DNA of 64,000 nt from Clytia hemisphaerica (Eukaryota; Cnidaria; Hydrozoa; Leptothecata; Clytiidae). Location of the stretch: assembly GCA_902728285.1 (NCBI GenBank), contig CACVBU010001154.1:186001-250000 (forward strand), given 5' to 3'. Made by a program: the position numbers and the translations under genes. Below, one piece after another: positions 47,466 to 59,265 of the stretch; position 1 is the stretch's first letter, and every line of letters starts with the position of its first letter. The notes beneath the pieces were generated by a model. That model had not been told where the DNA came from. It was given only the letters and a program-made list of their open reading frames with translations, and ran no database searches.

Positions 47466-48897
47466 CAATTTTTTTCTGAAAAGTCCAATGATTTTGATGG
47501 TGGTGGGCCATCATTCATATCAGAAAGCGAATATTTCTCAATTTTAGATAAATTCTACTGTTTATAGAAAGAAGTTGATATAAACTTTGCGCAAGTGAAA
47601 GAAGTCTTTATATCACAAGTTCCTTCAAAGCACAAAATGAGGTTTCTGGCATCAAAGAATGAAAAGTTCATTTTTTCTTCTTCATTTTCAAAAAAATTTA
47701 AAACTATTCTTTAGTCGCATTTTTTAAGGAATTTTCTTTTTAATGGATTGAGATTTTTCATTGAAAAAAAACAGGGTATCTATGACCTGTGTGTACAATA
47801 CATTGTGTATATTTTGTGTAACGCTTCATTCAAAATGCATAATGCTGCAGGAGTCACGTTTCACGCGTCTTCGTCGTTGATGTTCAAGTATTATGCGAAA
47901 TTTTCGACTTTAAAAGTCGTCTTGTTAATTTTATCTCAGGAGTAAATATTAGAGGAAATATGACGTCAAAATTAGTGAAACAACTCAATCCGAAAGTGAA
48001 CCTCGCTTGTTCGTAAAATGATATAATTTCAAAAGTATGGTCAATAATTTGACATATCTTACTTTATATTGATATAGAATTTGTAACTTGTAATTCATGA
48101 ATATAAATGAGATGAGTTTCTTTCAAAAGAAATTTTCTACATGATTCCCAAATGTATATCAGTAATTACTGATAATAACTCTCAATTATTAAGCACTTGA
48201 AATATTGACGAGTGACCTTCCTTCCTTGTTCAAGTGGAGTTTGTCAGGTACCCAGGGTACCCAGGACCCTAATTTTAGATAAAAGATTTTTCCTCGAAAT
48301 CTGCAATCTAAGTCTAAGCCTCAAGTGCCTCAAGTTCTTTAAACTTGTTTTTTATAAAAAAAACGTGTATAAAAAAATTTACCAAAATTGCGAATACTCA
48401 CAGGAAAAGCTTCTACAGTATTCAATTTAAAAGAGAACAAAAGTTAACCATTGAAACTTCCAAATTAGATTCGTGGTTTTTAATACCGTGCTTGTAATCA
48501 TGATGCATCGCTTTAGACAATATGATAAAGAGAGAAAGAGAGAGAGAGAGTGAGAGAGTACATCAATGGATAAAGCGAACATATAGATGTGTATATGATA
48601 CAGTTTACTCTTGCTATTTAGAATTTGAACGAGAAATATAATTTGTGTGAGCGACAAAGATGAGGAGGTATGAGAATTTAAATTGAGTTATAAAAAGGTT
48701 CGAATTATGGGAGGTCAAATTAGGGAAAGTCCACTGTACATAAAAGTTTGGGAGGAATGTTACTTTGGGTCACTTCAGAATCGAGAGAAGAAGTTATTTT
48801 AAAGAAAGAAATATACATTTTTATAAGATCCAAGAAATTGTTAGTAAGTTCCCAGTCTTGGTTGTAAATTTATTTTCTTTTTTTGATGTTTACAAAA
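47466..48897. other. Gene-free stretch with a GA microsatellite
   Basis: A (GA)n run lies at about 48530-48558. CAGGTACCCAGGGTACCCAGG is a short palindromic cluster at about 48245-48265. No coding exon is supported. Confidence 0.4.
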
Positions 48898-49135
48898 CCC
48901 CCTTCTCACAGACCTGGTGAGATTTTTTCAGTAAGCGGGGGTAAAAATAGCGGGCCAATGGGGATTGATATTCCCATTTTGCTCATGACTGGGGATTTGA
49001 ATTTCATTGTTTTTGAACAAGGGAATTCAGTGGGGATGAAAAGATTGGCTTATCTGATTATTTTCAGCGGGGACAAAAATTAGAGTAAAATTTTCCACCG
49101 GGGACAATTTTTCAAGTGGGGCTGTGAGAAGGGGG
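48898..49135. mobile_element. TIR element with CCCCCTTCTCACAG ends, 238 bp
   Basis: CCCCCTTCTCACAG (48898-48911) is mirrored exactly by CTGTGAGAAGGGGG (49122-49135). The interior holds repeated (C/T)GGGGA words with AAAATT spacers. Similar GGGGATGA and CCACCGGGGA words occur at 56110-56225 and 24510-24600, suggesting related fragments in the sulfotransferase introns. Confidence 0.7.
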
Positions 49136-49655
49136 TAGCTTACAGCTTGGTCTACCTAGATGATTATTGTCAACCCAGAGTCGGGAAACTTTTAGCTGCG
49201 CTCGATCGTTGAACTTACCATTCCAATTCTTATACTCAACATTTTGAAGTCAAAACTTGGCAAACTTTTGGGTCGTTAAAATCTAATTTAAAAAAGAAGC
49301 CAATTTTTTTCAATCGCAAATTTAACAGCTTAAAATCGCGAATTTTTCAACCAAAAATACATTCAAATATAGCGCTTTTGATTCTCTAAAACAAGCAAAA
49401 AGAATTTCCATAATTATATTTGACTATCAAATGTTACAGGCATTCTTGTTTCCACTGCCAATTATATCTGGACAGACTTTAGTGACTATGGTTTGATTAA
49501 CTGCATGTTTTTGCAAGCTTAGCATTCTTGAAGCAGCGATTCAGACTAGTGCACCCAGGAAGAAACTATTTTTTTCTTTGTATTAGCACTTTGCTTTTTT
49601 AAAACCTACTTTTTATATTTTTAGAGTAAAAAATTGAAAGAAAAAAATAACCAAA
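49136..49655. other. 5' flank of the SLC35G1-like gene
   Basis: The interval ends in a pyrimidine-rich TACTTTTTATATTTTTAG acceptor-like site (AG at 49623-49624), 31 bases upstream of the ATG. This suggests a 5' UTR intron or trans-splicing. No other feature is seen. Confidence 0.4.
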
Positions 49656-50687
49656 ATGGCGACCATCAACATGAAAAATACAAATCAAAAAAATGGTGAA
49701 ACTTCGAAACCCGAAAAATTTGATCGTGTAGTTGGTATTACGTCAGCATTTTTGACAGCTTTTTTCTTTAATTTCCTTTCTTGCTGTGCAAGGTATGTTT
49801 ATACAAAGAATCCTACAGTCCCGTTGTCTGGTCCACAATTAACCTTCATTCGTGGATTTGTGCAACTGATAATGATTGGTGTAGTGATGGCCTTTACCAA
49901 AACATTCCCTTTTGAAAACCCAAAAGATTTATTACCACTATTTCTGTCTGGATGTATAAAAGCTACAGCCTCTATATTTTGTTTTACTGCATTAAAAGGT
50001 GTTAGCGTAGGCACCGTATGTATCATTGAATCGACTACCCCTGCTGTTGCAACTTTATTTGGATTCGTATTCCTTAAAGAAAAGTGTAGCTGGTTTAATG
50101 GTATTTTGGGCCTTCTTACATTTGTTGGTATCGTTATTGTTATGGTTCCGAATATCATCTTCCCTGTCAAAACCAATTATATCAAAGGCTATACTAGCTC
50201 TGTGGAGCGATATTTATTTGGTGCAGCATCTGCTTTTGCTGGTGTTTTACTTCGGTGTACATTCAAGACTGTAAGTAGAATTCTAATGATGAAAACTATG
50301 GACTATAAATTGTTTGTCCTGTATCCAAGTGTTGCTATGTTGGTTCTGTCACCATTGACGATGTTAATTCAGCAAGACTATTTGATCACAACTGAATTGC
50401 CACTATCAAGTTGGTTGATATTAATCGTTATTGGAATATCTGGATTTCTTGGTAATTTGTTTAGTGTAATTGCTTTGAAACATGAAAACGTTAGTATTGT
50501 GGCTTTCGTGGCATCAACAGAAATTCTTTTTGCTTATTGTTACGATTTGTGGCTTGCACACGAGGCTCCAAATCCTTATTCCTGGATCGGAATCATAACA
50601 GTGGTGTTGTGTTCGACATTAGTTATGCTGAACAGAATATTTGACTTTGAGAATAAAATAGATTGTTGTCAAAGAAACAGTAAGTAG
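49656..50687 (+). CDS. SLC35G1-like membrane transporter (EamA/DMT fold)
   Basis: A single uninterrupted frame of 343 residues with start context CCAAAATGG. About ten hydrophobic helices are arranged as two EamA repeats, roughly residues 30-165 and 190-330. Diagnostic stretches include LSGPQLTFIRGFVQL at the start of the first repeat, ALKGVSVGTVCIIESTTPA (helices 3-4), FGFVFLKEKCSW and, in the second repeat, IALKHENVSIVAFVASTEI with WIGIITVVLCSTLVML near the end. The N-terminus is Asn/Lys-rich and cytosolic. Vertebrate SLC35G1 is an ER/plasma-membrane protein of the drug/metabolite transporter superfamily. The substrate here cannot be read from sequence. A single coding exon is common for this family in invertebrates. 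The frame is intact, and an AATAAA follows at 50954. Confidence 0.92.
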   Translation: MATINMKNTNQKNGETSKPEKFDRVVGITSAFLTAFFFNFLSCCARYVYTKNPTVPLSGPQLTFIRGFVQLIMIGVVMAFTKTFPFENPKDLLPLFLSGCIKATASIFCFTALKGVSVGTVCIIESTTPAVATLFGFVFLKEKCSWFNGILGLLTFVGIVIVMVPNIIFPVKTNYIKGYTSSVERYLFGAASAFAGVLLRCTFKTVSRILMMKTMDYKLFVLYPSVAMLVLSPLTMLIQQDYLITTELPLSSWLILIVIGISGFLGNLFSVIALKHENVSIVAFVASTEILFAYCYDLWLAHEAPNPYSWIGIITVVLCSTLVMLNRIFDFENKIDCCQRNSK

Positions 50688-50953
50688 ATTCGCAAAGATG
50701 CGAAAAGCGTGCAAAATACTTAGATATTTTACTTGCAAGCGTTTCAATCTCTCTATATCCTTTTTTATTTTGTCATTTCGTGACCTACTTATACACCCTA
50801 TGTCGCATCCACAGTACGATAGTCATAGTCCAAGGGATCGATCGATAGATGTTTAACATTTTTGCACATGTTATCAGACCAGACCAGATAGAGACCAGAT
50901 ATTTTTTTTGTCGCCATCTCGTTTAGATTGATTATTTGTAAGACTTTATCTGC

Positions 50954-50959
50954 AATAAA
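50954..50959 (+). terminator. Polyadenylation signal of the SLC35G1-like gene
   Basis: AATAAA lies 267 bases after the stop codon, in a position suitable for the 3' end of the transcript. Confidence 0.45.
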
Positions 50960-51034
50960 TTTCGTCACTTTATGCACTTTTTACCAACAAATCCAAGAGG
51001 TCAATCACTTCCAAAATCACTTCCACTTGTGACT

Positions 51035-51185
51035 TGGGATTTTAGGGATTTTTTTGGGATTTTTTTGGGATTCTTTTGGGATTTTTGTGATTTTTGTGAT
51101 TTTTGTGATTTTTTGTGATTTTTTGTGATTTTTTTGTGATTTTCGGGATTTTTTGGAATTTTTTATGGCATTTTTGGAAAAGTGT
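51035..51185. repeat. GGGATTTTT / GTGATTTTT simple repeat
   Basis: Units of 9-13 bases change from GGGATTTTTTT to GTGATTTTT and back to GGGATTTTTT along the array. This is a low-complexity minisatellite. Confidence 0.85.
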
Positions 51186-54100
51186 ACGAGATTTTTTCGA
51201 GTGATTTACCCCTCGGACAAAATCCTTTACCGATAAAGTAACATATAGTACTAGATGTTACGGCTTTTTCATTACACAGTAACGTCTATATTCACTTTGC
51301 GACTTTTCGAATGTTTTACATCTTATAACAATCTTGCATTGTTAATGCATAGTATAAGAAAGCCGCGGCTGGAATGATAACATCAGAATTTCTGTTGTTC
51401 TATATCTGTCGTATTTGATGACTATTTGTTGATCAAGAAAAAAGTAATGTAAATCTTTAATTGTAAATTTTATTGGTTTGTCGTTATACTTACCTCATTG
51501 TAAACAGAGTTCTTCTTATTCTACGAAAGATAACCGAAAGACCGTTCTTTTGTCTCAATACCAATTTTAGAAGAGATTTGGTAATCTCTATATATCTGCT
51601 GTATATACAATACTAGATCACAGTGTGGATGCAAACCACACTGAAACGACCGCCTTCCATCACGCAATCACGCATCACGCTCGCGAAGGAGTGCGCACGC
51701 ATTATTAACGCTTACATGTCATGTACCAGATAAACATGTCATCTTCAGTACATTTTAGATTATTCATTGGAAACAGATTACAATATAGTCATTTTTCATG
51801 TCTCGATTATTCAATTCAGAATAAAAGACATTCAGGGAAAAAAAATAGAAAGACCTGGGTAATCTAGTTAAAAAAACCGAAAGTAGATGGTTGGCAAAGT
51901 AATGAGCCAAGGCAAAACGAGATTAGCGTACCACTAAGAAAGAAACCGCCTCCGGCGGTCGAAAATGCGTTTCATAAAGGTATAAAGCGGTCAACTGCAT
52001 GCTATATGATTTCTTATGCTTAATCATCAGAGTGCAAACATTACTTAAATGTCCCTTTTGAAAATAACATAATGATTTCTCTATTCCCAAAAGTATTTTC
52101 AATTCCATAAAAAAGGAAAAAGTGTTAATCAAATTGTCATTTATCTATCATCCACCATATAATAAAAGTAGCTGCATAAAATAAAAGAACTTTTTCATAC
52201 TCAAAAGTTGACCTCGGAGGACGGGAGCCATGAAACTCTGAGCAACGGCATAAATAGATGGACAGTCAACGAACAATAGAAAGTAGCAAGCTTATTCTCT
52301 CTTTAATGTCTATGCGCGTTACCGCCAATTCTGCAATTGCGGGATGAAAAAATCCGACAAAGAGACCAAAATTCCGTCATGCTTTTAAATTGTATCATAC
52401 CTTTATTGAAAGCATTGTCACAATATCACCTATTCAAAATAAAAATTTGCTAAAAAAGAATCTCAACTTTTAAGCAAAACTTTGAGATATTGCATAAAGA
52501 TATTGCATTTTGAAAATCTGATCTTGTCGAAATAACGTGCACCTACATGCCTTGAAGTGCTGCCTTTTTTAAGTTCAAAATAATTTTTTTGAGCTTAGAA
52601 AAAATATATGTGTTAAAGATGAAGGATTTTACAACACAGAAATATATGTAATTATAGTGACACTCTTGGAAATCTTTGTGTACTTTTGGGGTAAAGTTTG
52701 TTAATTCTAGTCGAACATTTTCACAAGTGACGGAAAATTTGTCTCATTCATTCTTTTCTTATCAAAAAGCACACATCAAAAAAAATTTTTTTGACGAATT
52801 CTGTCGTGTTTTAGCTAGTAATTCCCTTGGGACATGAAATTATTTTCTTTTCTTAAACAACAGATAATAACCCCCGTCATAACGCGCTTGGCTTTCTCAA
52901 TACAATAGCATTGCAAGTCCATCTATTTATGGCGGTGCTCTGAGTAATGTGGAGCTTTTAACTTCGTCTAAGAAATATATTGTAGACTGGGCTAACAAAG
53001 GGGGGGGGGCTCAGCGGAGAGATCAGTAATTTAAGACTGTATATGGTTTCGTACCATCGATTAACTTATATTCTCAATTTCAACTTATAATAATTTGACA
53101 GCATTTAGTTTACATGAAATATCTTATAAAATAGGTTATACTCTATTCGTGTCTCTTTCAATCTCCGTCTTTCATCGTTTAAGTTGCAGCTTTTATAGCT
53201 GTCAACGGAACGCAATGGAATGTCGTTAGATTTAAATTAAGTAACAGATATTGGTCTTGGGCCGCATGAATCTCATTTGTATGTTTGTTGCGGTTCGAGC
53301 ATGTTTCAGCATTTGTTTAGGTTTAATCATGGAGGTATAAAGAAACAGGAGAAGTATGCTATTGTAACCATGCTCGCCCTACGATTAGAAAAATTACGAG
53401 GTATGCATGCTCATAATCTCATATATCGTGCATTTTTAATGAGCTCTTTTGTTGATAGGTGAAATCTTATTGGCTAACTTAAGTGTTGGAAATAAGATGA
53501 GACGAGATTCATTGTTTCTGACATTGGTGTAAGAAAATATTTGGATTAAAAAAAGGCCTGTAAAATTTGCGATCCTTCATCAAATGACAAGATTTTTCGA
53601 TCAACATTTTCTTCAAGGTGAACTCTATTGCTTAATACTTTCCTCCAAAATTCTCCAGCGACTTTTTGTCTACAAATTGGGTCTGAAATTGTGTGTGCTT
53701 ATACATAACTTTTTATTTTCTGGCTGGAGAAAATATCTTTTCAAAACAAAATTTAATGGATGACAAAATTGAACGTAAACTTATTTCGTGGAGCTAAATT
53801 TTATTTTATTCTCGTATATTAGAAGGCTAGAAATCTTCGATGCTGATAGTAAGAGTGTTCAGAGCAAACTTGAGTTCTACTAAAAAGTCGTATTTCTTCG
53901 GGCGAGCCTAGAATTTCTTTTGATTTATTAAAAGAAATCAAAAGACTTTAACGACCAATTACCGACAAATTCATCTCCTGTCTTTCTTTATACCTCTATG
54001 GTTTAATCATCGATCGTTATGTAAGGTATAATTTCAGCATGTTTCAGCATTTGCGTAAGTTTTAATCATCGATCGTTATGAGATATTGGTCTTGGTAGAG

Positions 54101-54242
54101 CCACTTTCTGATGGGGTGGCCAGCTGGCTTTAAGCTCCAGCTGACAGTATTGAGCAACTTTTCGTGTTTACTTGTTCAAACAAATGATTGATACAATTCC
54201 TTATGGTACATTTTTTGCCTCTCAGTAATGTAAGAAAAAGTT
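51186..54242. other. Gene-free stretch with worn repeats
   Basis: A TCACGC-family fragment lies at about 51657-51685. An imperfect long inverted pair joins about 52240-52270 (CTCTGAGCAACGGCATAAAT) and about 52915-52950 (ATTTATGGCGGTGCTCTGAG), suggesting a degraded element of about 0.75 kb. A block with CATGTTTCAGCATTTG and GATATTGGTCTTGG is duplicated between about 53240-53335 and 54030-54100. No coding exon is supported. Confidence 0.35.
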
Positions 54243-57200
54243 ATGGAATTGAAAGAGATGCCAATAGATGATGGACAATTACAAAAATTCAACAGTCAAT
54301 GTTACACTTTCAAGGAGCATCCATTGATCATGCTGGAACCTTATCATCAGATCTTCCCTTCTACTTTGTATTTGAACCAACATAAATCGTTTCAAGAATC
54401 TGAAGTTTATGAAGATGATGTTTGGATTTGCACTTTCCCGAAATCTGGTATGATAACAATGCTGATGGATCCTTGATGGATTGACGGTTTTGTTAAATTC
54501 AAATTCAATTTGCTGGAAAACAAAGTCTATTAAAACGAGACCAAACTCCTTGGCTTTTCACTTATGGTCAAAATATCCTGCTGAAAAGACCGATTTTTTC
54601 ATTCAATCAAATTTCGTTTGTTTTTGTTTTAACTAGTAACATTAGGACTAACCATTTATCTTTGCTTTCACTTGATTTTTTTTAAATTCCACAGGCACAC
54701 ATTGGATGCAAGAGATTGTTTATTGTTTAAGAAATGGAATGGATTTTGAGAAAGCCAAATCATCTAGTCTCACCCTCAGAGTTCCATTTTTTGAGTAATT
54801 TATATTTTATCCTCATTTCTCTCGAACTGCACGTTTTTTAATAAGCATAGGGTAAATTTTTGTGAGCCTCATTATGCTTAGCAAAATAAATTTTTGAGCC
54901 TCGAATATGCTTATGCTATGTTTATGTAATAATGGAATAATATACTTTAATCGGATTAATTTTCGCGAGATAAAATTTCGTGATTTCGCGAATTTTCAAT
55001 ATTTGCCTATTTTTGGCTTACTTTAGTTTGTTAAGTTTATTTAGTTTATGAAGTAAAGTGTTTGAAAGATTCATGTCCATTCATGTCGTTATTTTTTCTT
55101 AACAATCATCAATTCGCGAAATTAGATCCACGCGAAATTTAATCTCGCGAAATTTAATCTGATTAAAGTACACATTATGCATGTTTTTTGTAATTTGGGA
55201 GACCAAATGCTTTGAAATTTTGTAAACAAAGGCTCAGCATATGATTAGGCAATGCTTAAGTTTTTTCTAATATTTGAACCTGGATATGCTTATAAGCGTT
55301 CAAAAGAAAGTTAAGAATTTTTGAAACTTTTTGAGTTTTTAAGACTAAAAATGTTCTTAAAATGTTCTTTTTTAAGCATTTATTGTGTATTTTGGTGTAA
55401 TTTCCTAAGAAATTGCATGTTCTAGAGTCTTTCATTGTTCTTAAAGTTTTGGCCTTGAAGCCTTATGTTCTTATATACCTTGTTGTTATACATATATTTT
55501 CATTTGTTAAAATTGAAAATCCATATATTACTGTCAGTTTCACGCCTCGTGGTAGTATAGTATATCTAATGATCGCACGAGTCGTGAAACTGACAGTAAT
55601 ATATGGATTTTAAATTTTAACAAATGAAAATATATGTATCAACGCTCTACCCAGTGTATCGAGCACTGTTTCAACATTTGTTTTCAACAATGGTACCTTG
55701 TTGTTAATATAAAAGAACGTGTAGACTATAGTCATTCTGTAAACCAAATAATTTTTTCATATAAAGCTTCTCATCAGTGACAATGGCCGATCAGACGGAA
55801 CAAATTTACAAAGCTCTTGGTAAACCTTGCAAATCAGGATCTGAATTAGTTCATCACACCCCTCGACCACGAACAATAAAAACTCATCTCAGCTACGACA
55901 TGTTACCTCCCAAGATTCATGAAACAGGTGCTAAGGTAATTCTGATATCTTAAATGTCAACCAAACACCCTGTATCAGTGACCCAGTGAAACCTTTCACT
56001 CAGTATGGAAATGAAGATTTCCATCTAAATTCCAATGTCAATGAGAATAGAATCTATTGTTTTCAGATTAAAAAAGCCAGAGAGGAATGATTTTGGAATG
56101 CAATTTCTCCAATTCTATTTCTGATGGGGATGATATTGTTAGGAAATTCCACAATTGAGTTGAGATAATTTTGGGGTATTTTCCCCACCGGGGATGATTT
56201 TATCGCCAAATTTTCTAGTGGGTTAGGGGTCCTTCCGGGTCTTTGAGAGACAACAAAATTGCAGATAAATCTGATTTTCCAAATTTGCAAAGTTAGGAAA
56301 AATCAGGAAAATATTTTTCTTGGACATATTTGAAGGTAAAACTAGACTTGTTTCTGTCCTTTTCTCTGGAACTGGTGACTGGTTTTTCCTGATTTTTACA
56401 ATGATGCATAATGTGACATTCAAAATTGGAGAGAGCCGAATTAGTAACTTAAAAACATTGTCTATAATTCAAGGATAAATTCTCCATATAAATTCAAGAA
56501 AGTTGAACTATAAATTCTTGTAAGAAAGTCTGTTTGCAGTCTTGTGGGTAATTTTTCAACTATTTTCAGATTATTTGTGTGATACGAAACCCCCGAGATG
56601 TTTGTGTATCTCTTCTAAATCACTTTTACTTGACTGAAAATTTCACTGGAGATGTGGAATTGATTGCTGACATCATGCTCAAAGACATCGGACCTTTTTA
56701 CGCTCCTTTCTTCACTCACATTTTGAGTTATTGGAAGCAACGTGAAGATCCTAATCTACTTATTGTACACTATGAAGAAATGCAAAAAGATATTGCTGGT
56801 ATTTCCTTTTTTTTGTATTCACTTGTTCAGTCATATATTTCAATATGCACTCTTTTTTATAAGAATAAGCTTTTGTTATGTTCTTATTTTTTTGGTAATT
56901 TTAGCCTCAAATTGTTCCTATCATGGGCTCTTATTTCTAGGGCAAAGATTGGGCTAATTTTGGCTCTATACTCTATTTTTATCAATTCAATTCTAAATTT
57001 GATTCTAAAATTCTTCTATGTATATTGTTTTTATAAAGTTCTTCAAATAGAAAAAAGAGTGTAGTCAATTAATCAAGTTGTCTTTATTTATGGTAATCCT
57101 CAATTCATACTGTAGATTGCACCAACAAAAAAAGCATTTACTTTTATTTCTTTAAGGTATTATTAAGCGAGTGGCAAAGTTCATTAATGCAAAGGAATAT

Positions 57201-59080
57201 TCAGATGATCAAATAGAAAAGCTCATTGAGCACACACCTCTTGATAAAATGAAAGTCAACACATCAGTTAACGGAACTGGTACTGTTGATGTAAGTATTA
57301 TCCAGAACTACTGCGTAGACTATGAGAAAATATTGACGGTTCATGTTGATATATTACAATTTTCTGTCAATATATCGGGTGCGCCAAAAATAAGTATACA
57401 GGTTTGTCAGCTTTAGGATTTAAAATTTTTCTTAATTTTTTTAATCTTATCTTGCCACTTACCTTCATTAGACATAAAAATACCACAAAAAACAACTGTG
57501 TCCATCAAAACTCATTAGGAAATTAAAAAATATGGAAAAAAAAGCTATTCCCATGTGAGATATTATTTTTAGAAAAGCTGAAAAAAGCTTTAGAAATCTC
57601 CAAGAGAGGTTTTGATAATATGTGTGTGTTGTGTGAGAAAACTTTTCGAAAAACAGATCACTATGCCTCGATTACAGTTGCTCAAAGAACTCAAGCTCAA
57701 GAACTTGGGTCTGCATTGAGTTTGCTCATGTTGGAAATGCTCACGAAGTGCAAAGGAGATGGAGAAACCGTTGGCAAACTATTAAACCTTTTACTGTTAG
57801 AAAAAATTGTGCTTTTGTCATTCATTTTGTCTTCTTAATAACTTAATAGCGTGATTGTTAAAAGAAATTTTCTCGCTGTTTTTGCTGATTTTTTGAAATT
57901 TCGACATTAGAAAAAGTCAGTTTTTTTTTAAATAACTTTTGAACTACTACTTTTTCATATTTAATGTACGATAGCCCAAAAATCAAGTTAGAGCTTCCTC
58001 TATACGATAAAAATTGACAAATAATTTAAATTCTAAAGCTCACAATACCTCGATGAACCTGCATACTTATTTTTGGGGCACCCGGTGTAGCGGCAAATTA
58101 AGACTCTGGGAGATTAGAGGACTTCAAAGTCCTGATTTCCCGGGATATAATGACTTCACGAGTCGTAATCTCCCGGGAAATTTAGATCGAAGCGGTAAAA
58201 TAAGACTCGAAATAAAAAGCGTTTTTAAAGGTAGAAGAGTCCTATTTTCCCGATGGAAAATGACTTCGCTAACTAAAAGCGAATTCCTACATTTTCGAAT
58301 GTTTTGTTTGTTTGTAAATTCAAGGGTGATGGGGAGATGAACTTGCTTAGTAATACAGATATACCGTTGTGTTATAAAAGATATGAATAGAAAATTATTT
58401 CTTTGATCTTCTTCATTTCACATGAATTTACCAATATTATTCTAGAAATTTTGACTCACATGACAAAATTTATACATTATTGGAACTAATTTTGAGGGAA
58501 AGAGATTTTAGAAAGAAAAAAAATTAAACCAAATATAGCTTACTTATTGGATCTAATTTTTGCTGGAAATAATTATGGAGGTCGAAAAAAAAAATCGAAA
58601 AAAAAAACATTTTGTAGAAACTAAATTTTGGTTTTGGATATTTTCGTACGAATTCCATTTATTTTTTTAGAGGTATAACTTCTATGGAATAGATTTGTAC
58701 CATGTCAATGAGATAAGAATTAATCGAGCTACTGAATCCATTCTTTCTATCCACTGTAGGGACAAAACGCCTCTATTCAAGCCTTTTCGTGAAATATCTC
58801 TTAGAAGAAAATAGATTTTGACCGGTATTAAAGTAATCTTTGGCCAATAGCCCCCCACTTCTATGGTAGGGTAGTTAAAGCACAAAAATGCAATCAAATT
58901 ATCTCTTTTTTTCAGACTGTGATTAAATTAATGCAAAATGAGCAAAAAGGAAGTCTCATCAACAAAGGGAAAACTGGAGGATGGAAAAATAAACTAAATG
59001 AAGAAACAATTGAGAGGTTTCAAAAGTGGGAAGAAAAATGGCTCAAGGACACTGGATTGTCATTTGCTTACGAACTTTAA
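54243..59080 (+). CDS. Cytosolic sulfotransferase, copy 2 (SULT6B/SULT1-like), intact
   Basis: Exons: 54243-54447, 54695-54794, 55767-55935, 56570-56798, 57157-57290 and 58916-59080. Phases agree throughout, giving 333 residues. Motifs: PAPS 5'-phosphosulfate loop FPKSGTHWMQEIVY (Lys present), catalytic His in IKTHLSYDMLP, 3'-phosphate site RNPRDVCVSLLNH, LLIVHYEEMQKDIAG, and the C-terminal INKGKTGGWKN, corresponding to RKGxxGDWK. Its last exon is very similar to copy 1 (ERFxxWEEKWLKDT), so the two are local paralogues about 27 kb apart in the same orientation. Copy 2 splits the region of copy 1 exon 4 into exons 4 and 5. Exon 3 uses the acceptor ATAAAG at 55766; a second acceptor at about 55777 would break the frame. 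Introns carry two MITEs and a stray open frame. It would sulfate small acceptors using PAPS; the substrate is unknown. Confidence 0.9.
54943..55170. mobile_element. MITE with TACTTTAATC / CGCGAGAT ends in sulfotransferase 2 intron 2
   Basis: TACTTTAATCGGATTAATTT at the left is mirrored by AAATTTAATCTGATTAAAGTA at the right, and CGCGAGAT opposes ATCTCGCG. Flanking TA is consistent with a TA target. TTCGCGAA words recall the element at 20761. Confidence 0.75.
55489..55638. mobile_element. 150-bp near-perfect hairpin in sulfotransferase 2 intron 2
   Basis: TACATATATTTTCATTTGTT at the left is mirrored by AACAAATGAAAATATATGTA at the right. ATTACTGTCAGTTTCACG pairs with CGTGAAACTGACAGTAAT inside, leaving a short loop. 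It ends 128 bases before exon 3. Confidence 0.85.
57580..57838 (+). other. Unassigned open frame inside sulfotransferase 2 intron 5
   Basis: The frame beginning near 57620 reads CVLCEKTFRKTDHYASITVA and continues about 50 more residues to a TAA at 57836-57838. CxxC followed by Thr/His hints at a zinc-finger-like fragment, perhaps from a transposon. I do not recognise it and there is no evidence that it is expressed. Confidence 0.2.
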
Positions 59081-59265
59081 CATAGGTCTTTTTTATACAT
59101 ATGAACATATATTTTCGTTTCATGCTTAAATTTTTTTTTTTTTTTTGGAATCTAAGGGTGTATAGTCGTAAAAGAGCATAAATATTTAGGCCGAAGTCGT
59201 TGATTTTGGAAATTCACTACGACGCTAGGAACATTGACAGTAAAAGAATTTCAATGAGGCCAGAG

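Noticed and set aside
49799-50176. 125-codon minus-strand frame
   Set aside because: It is the antisense shadow of the SLC35G1-like coding exon.
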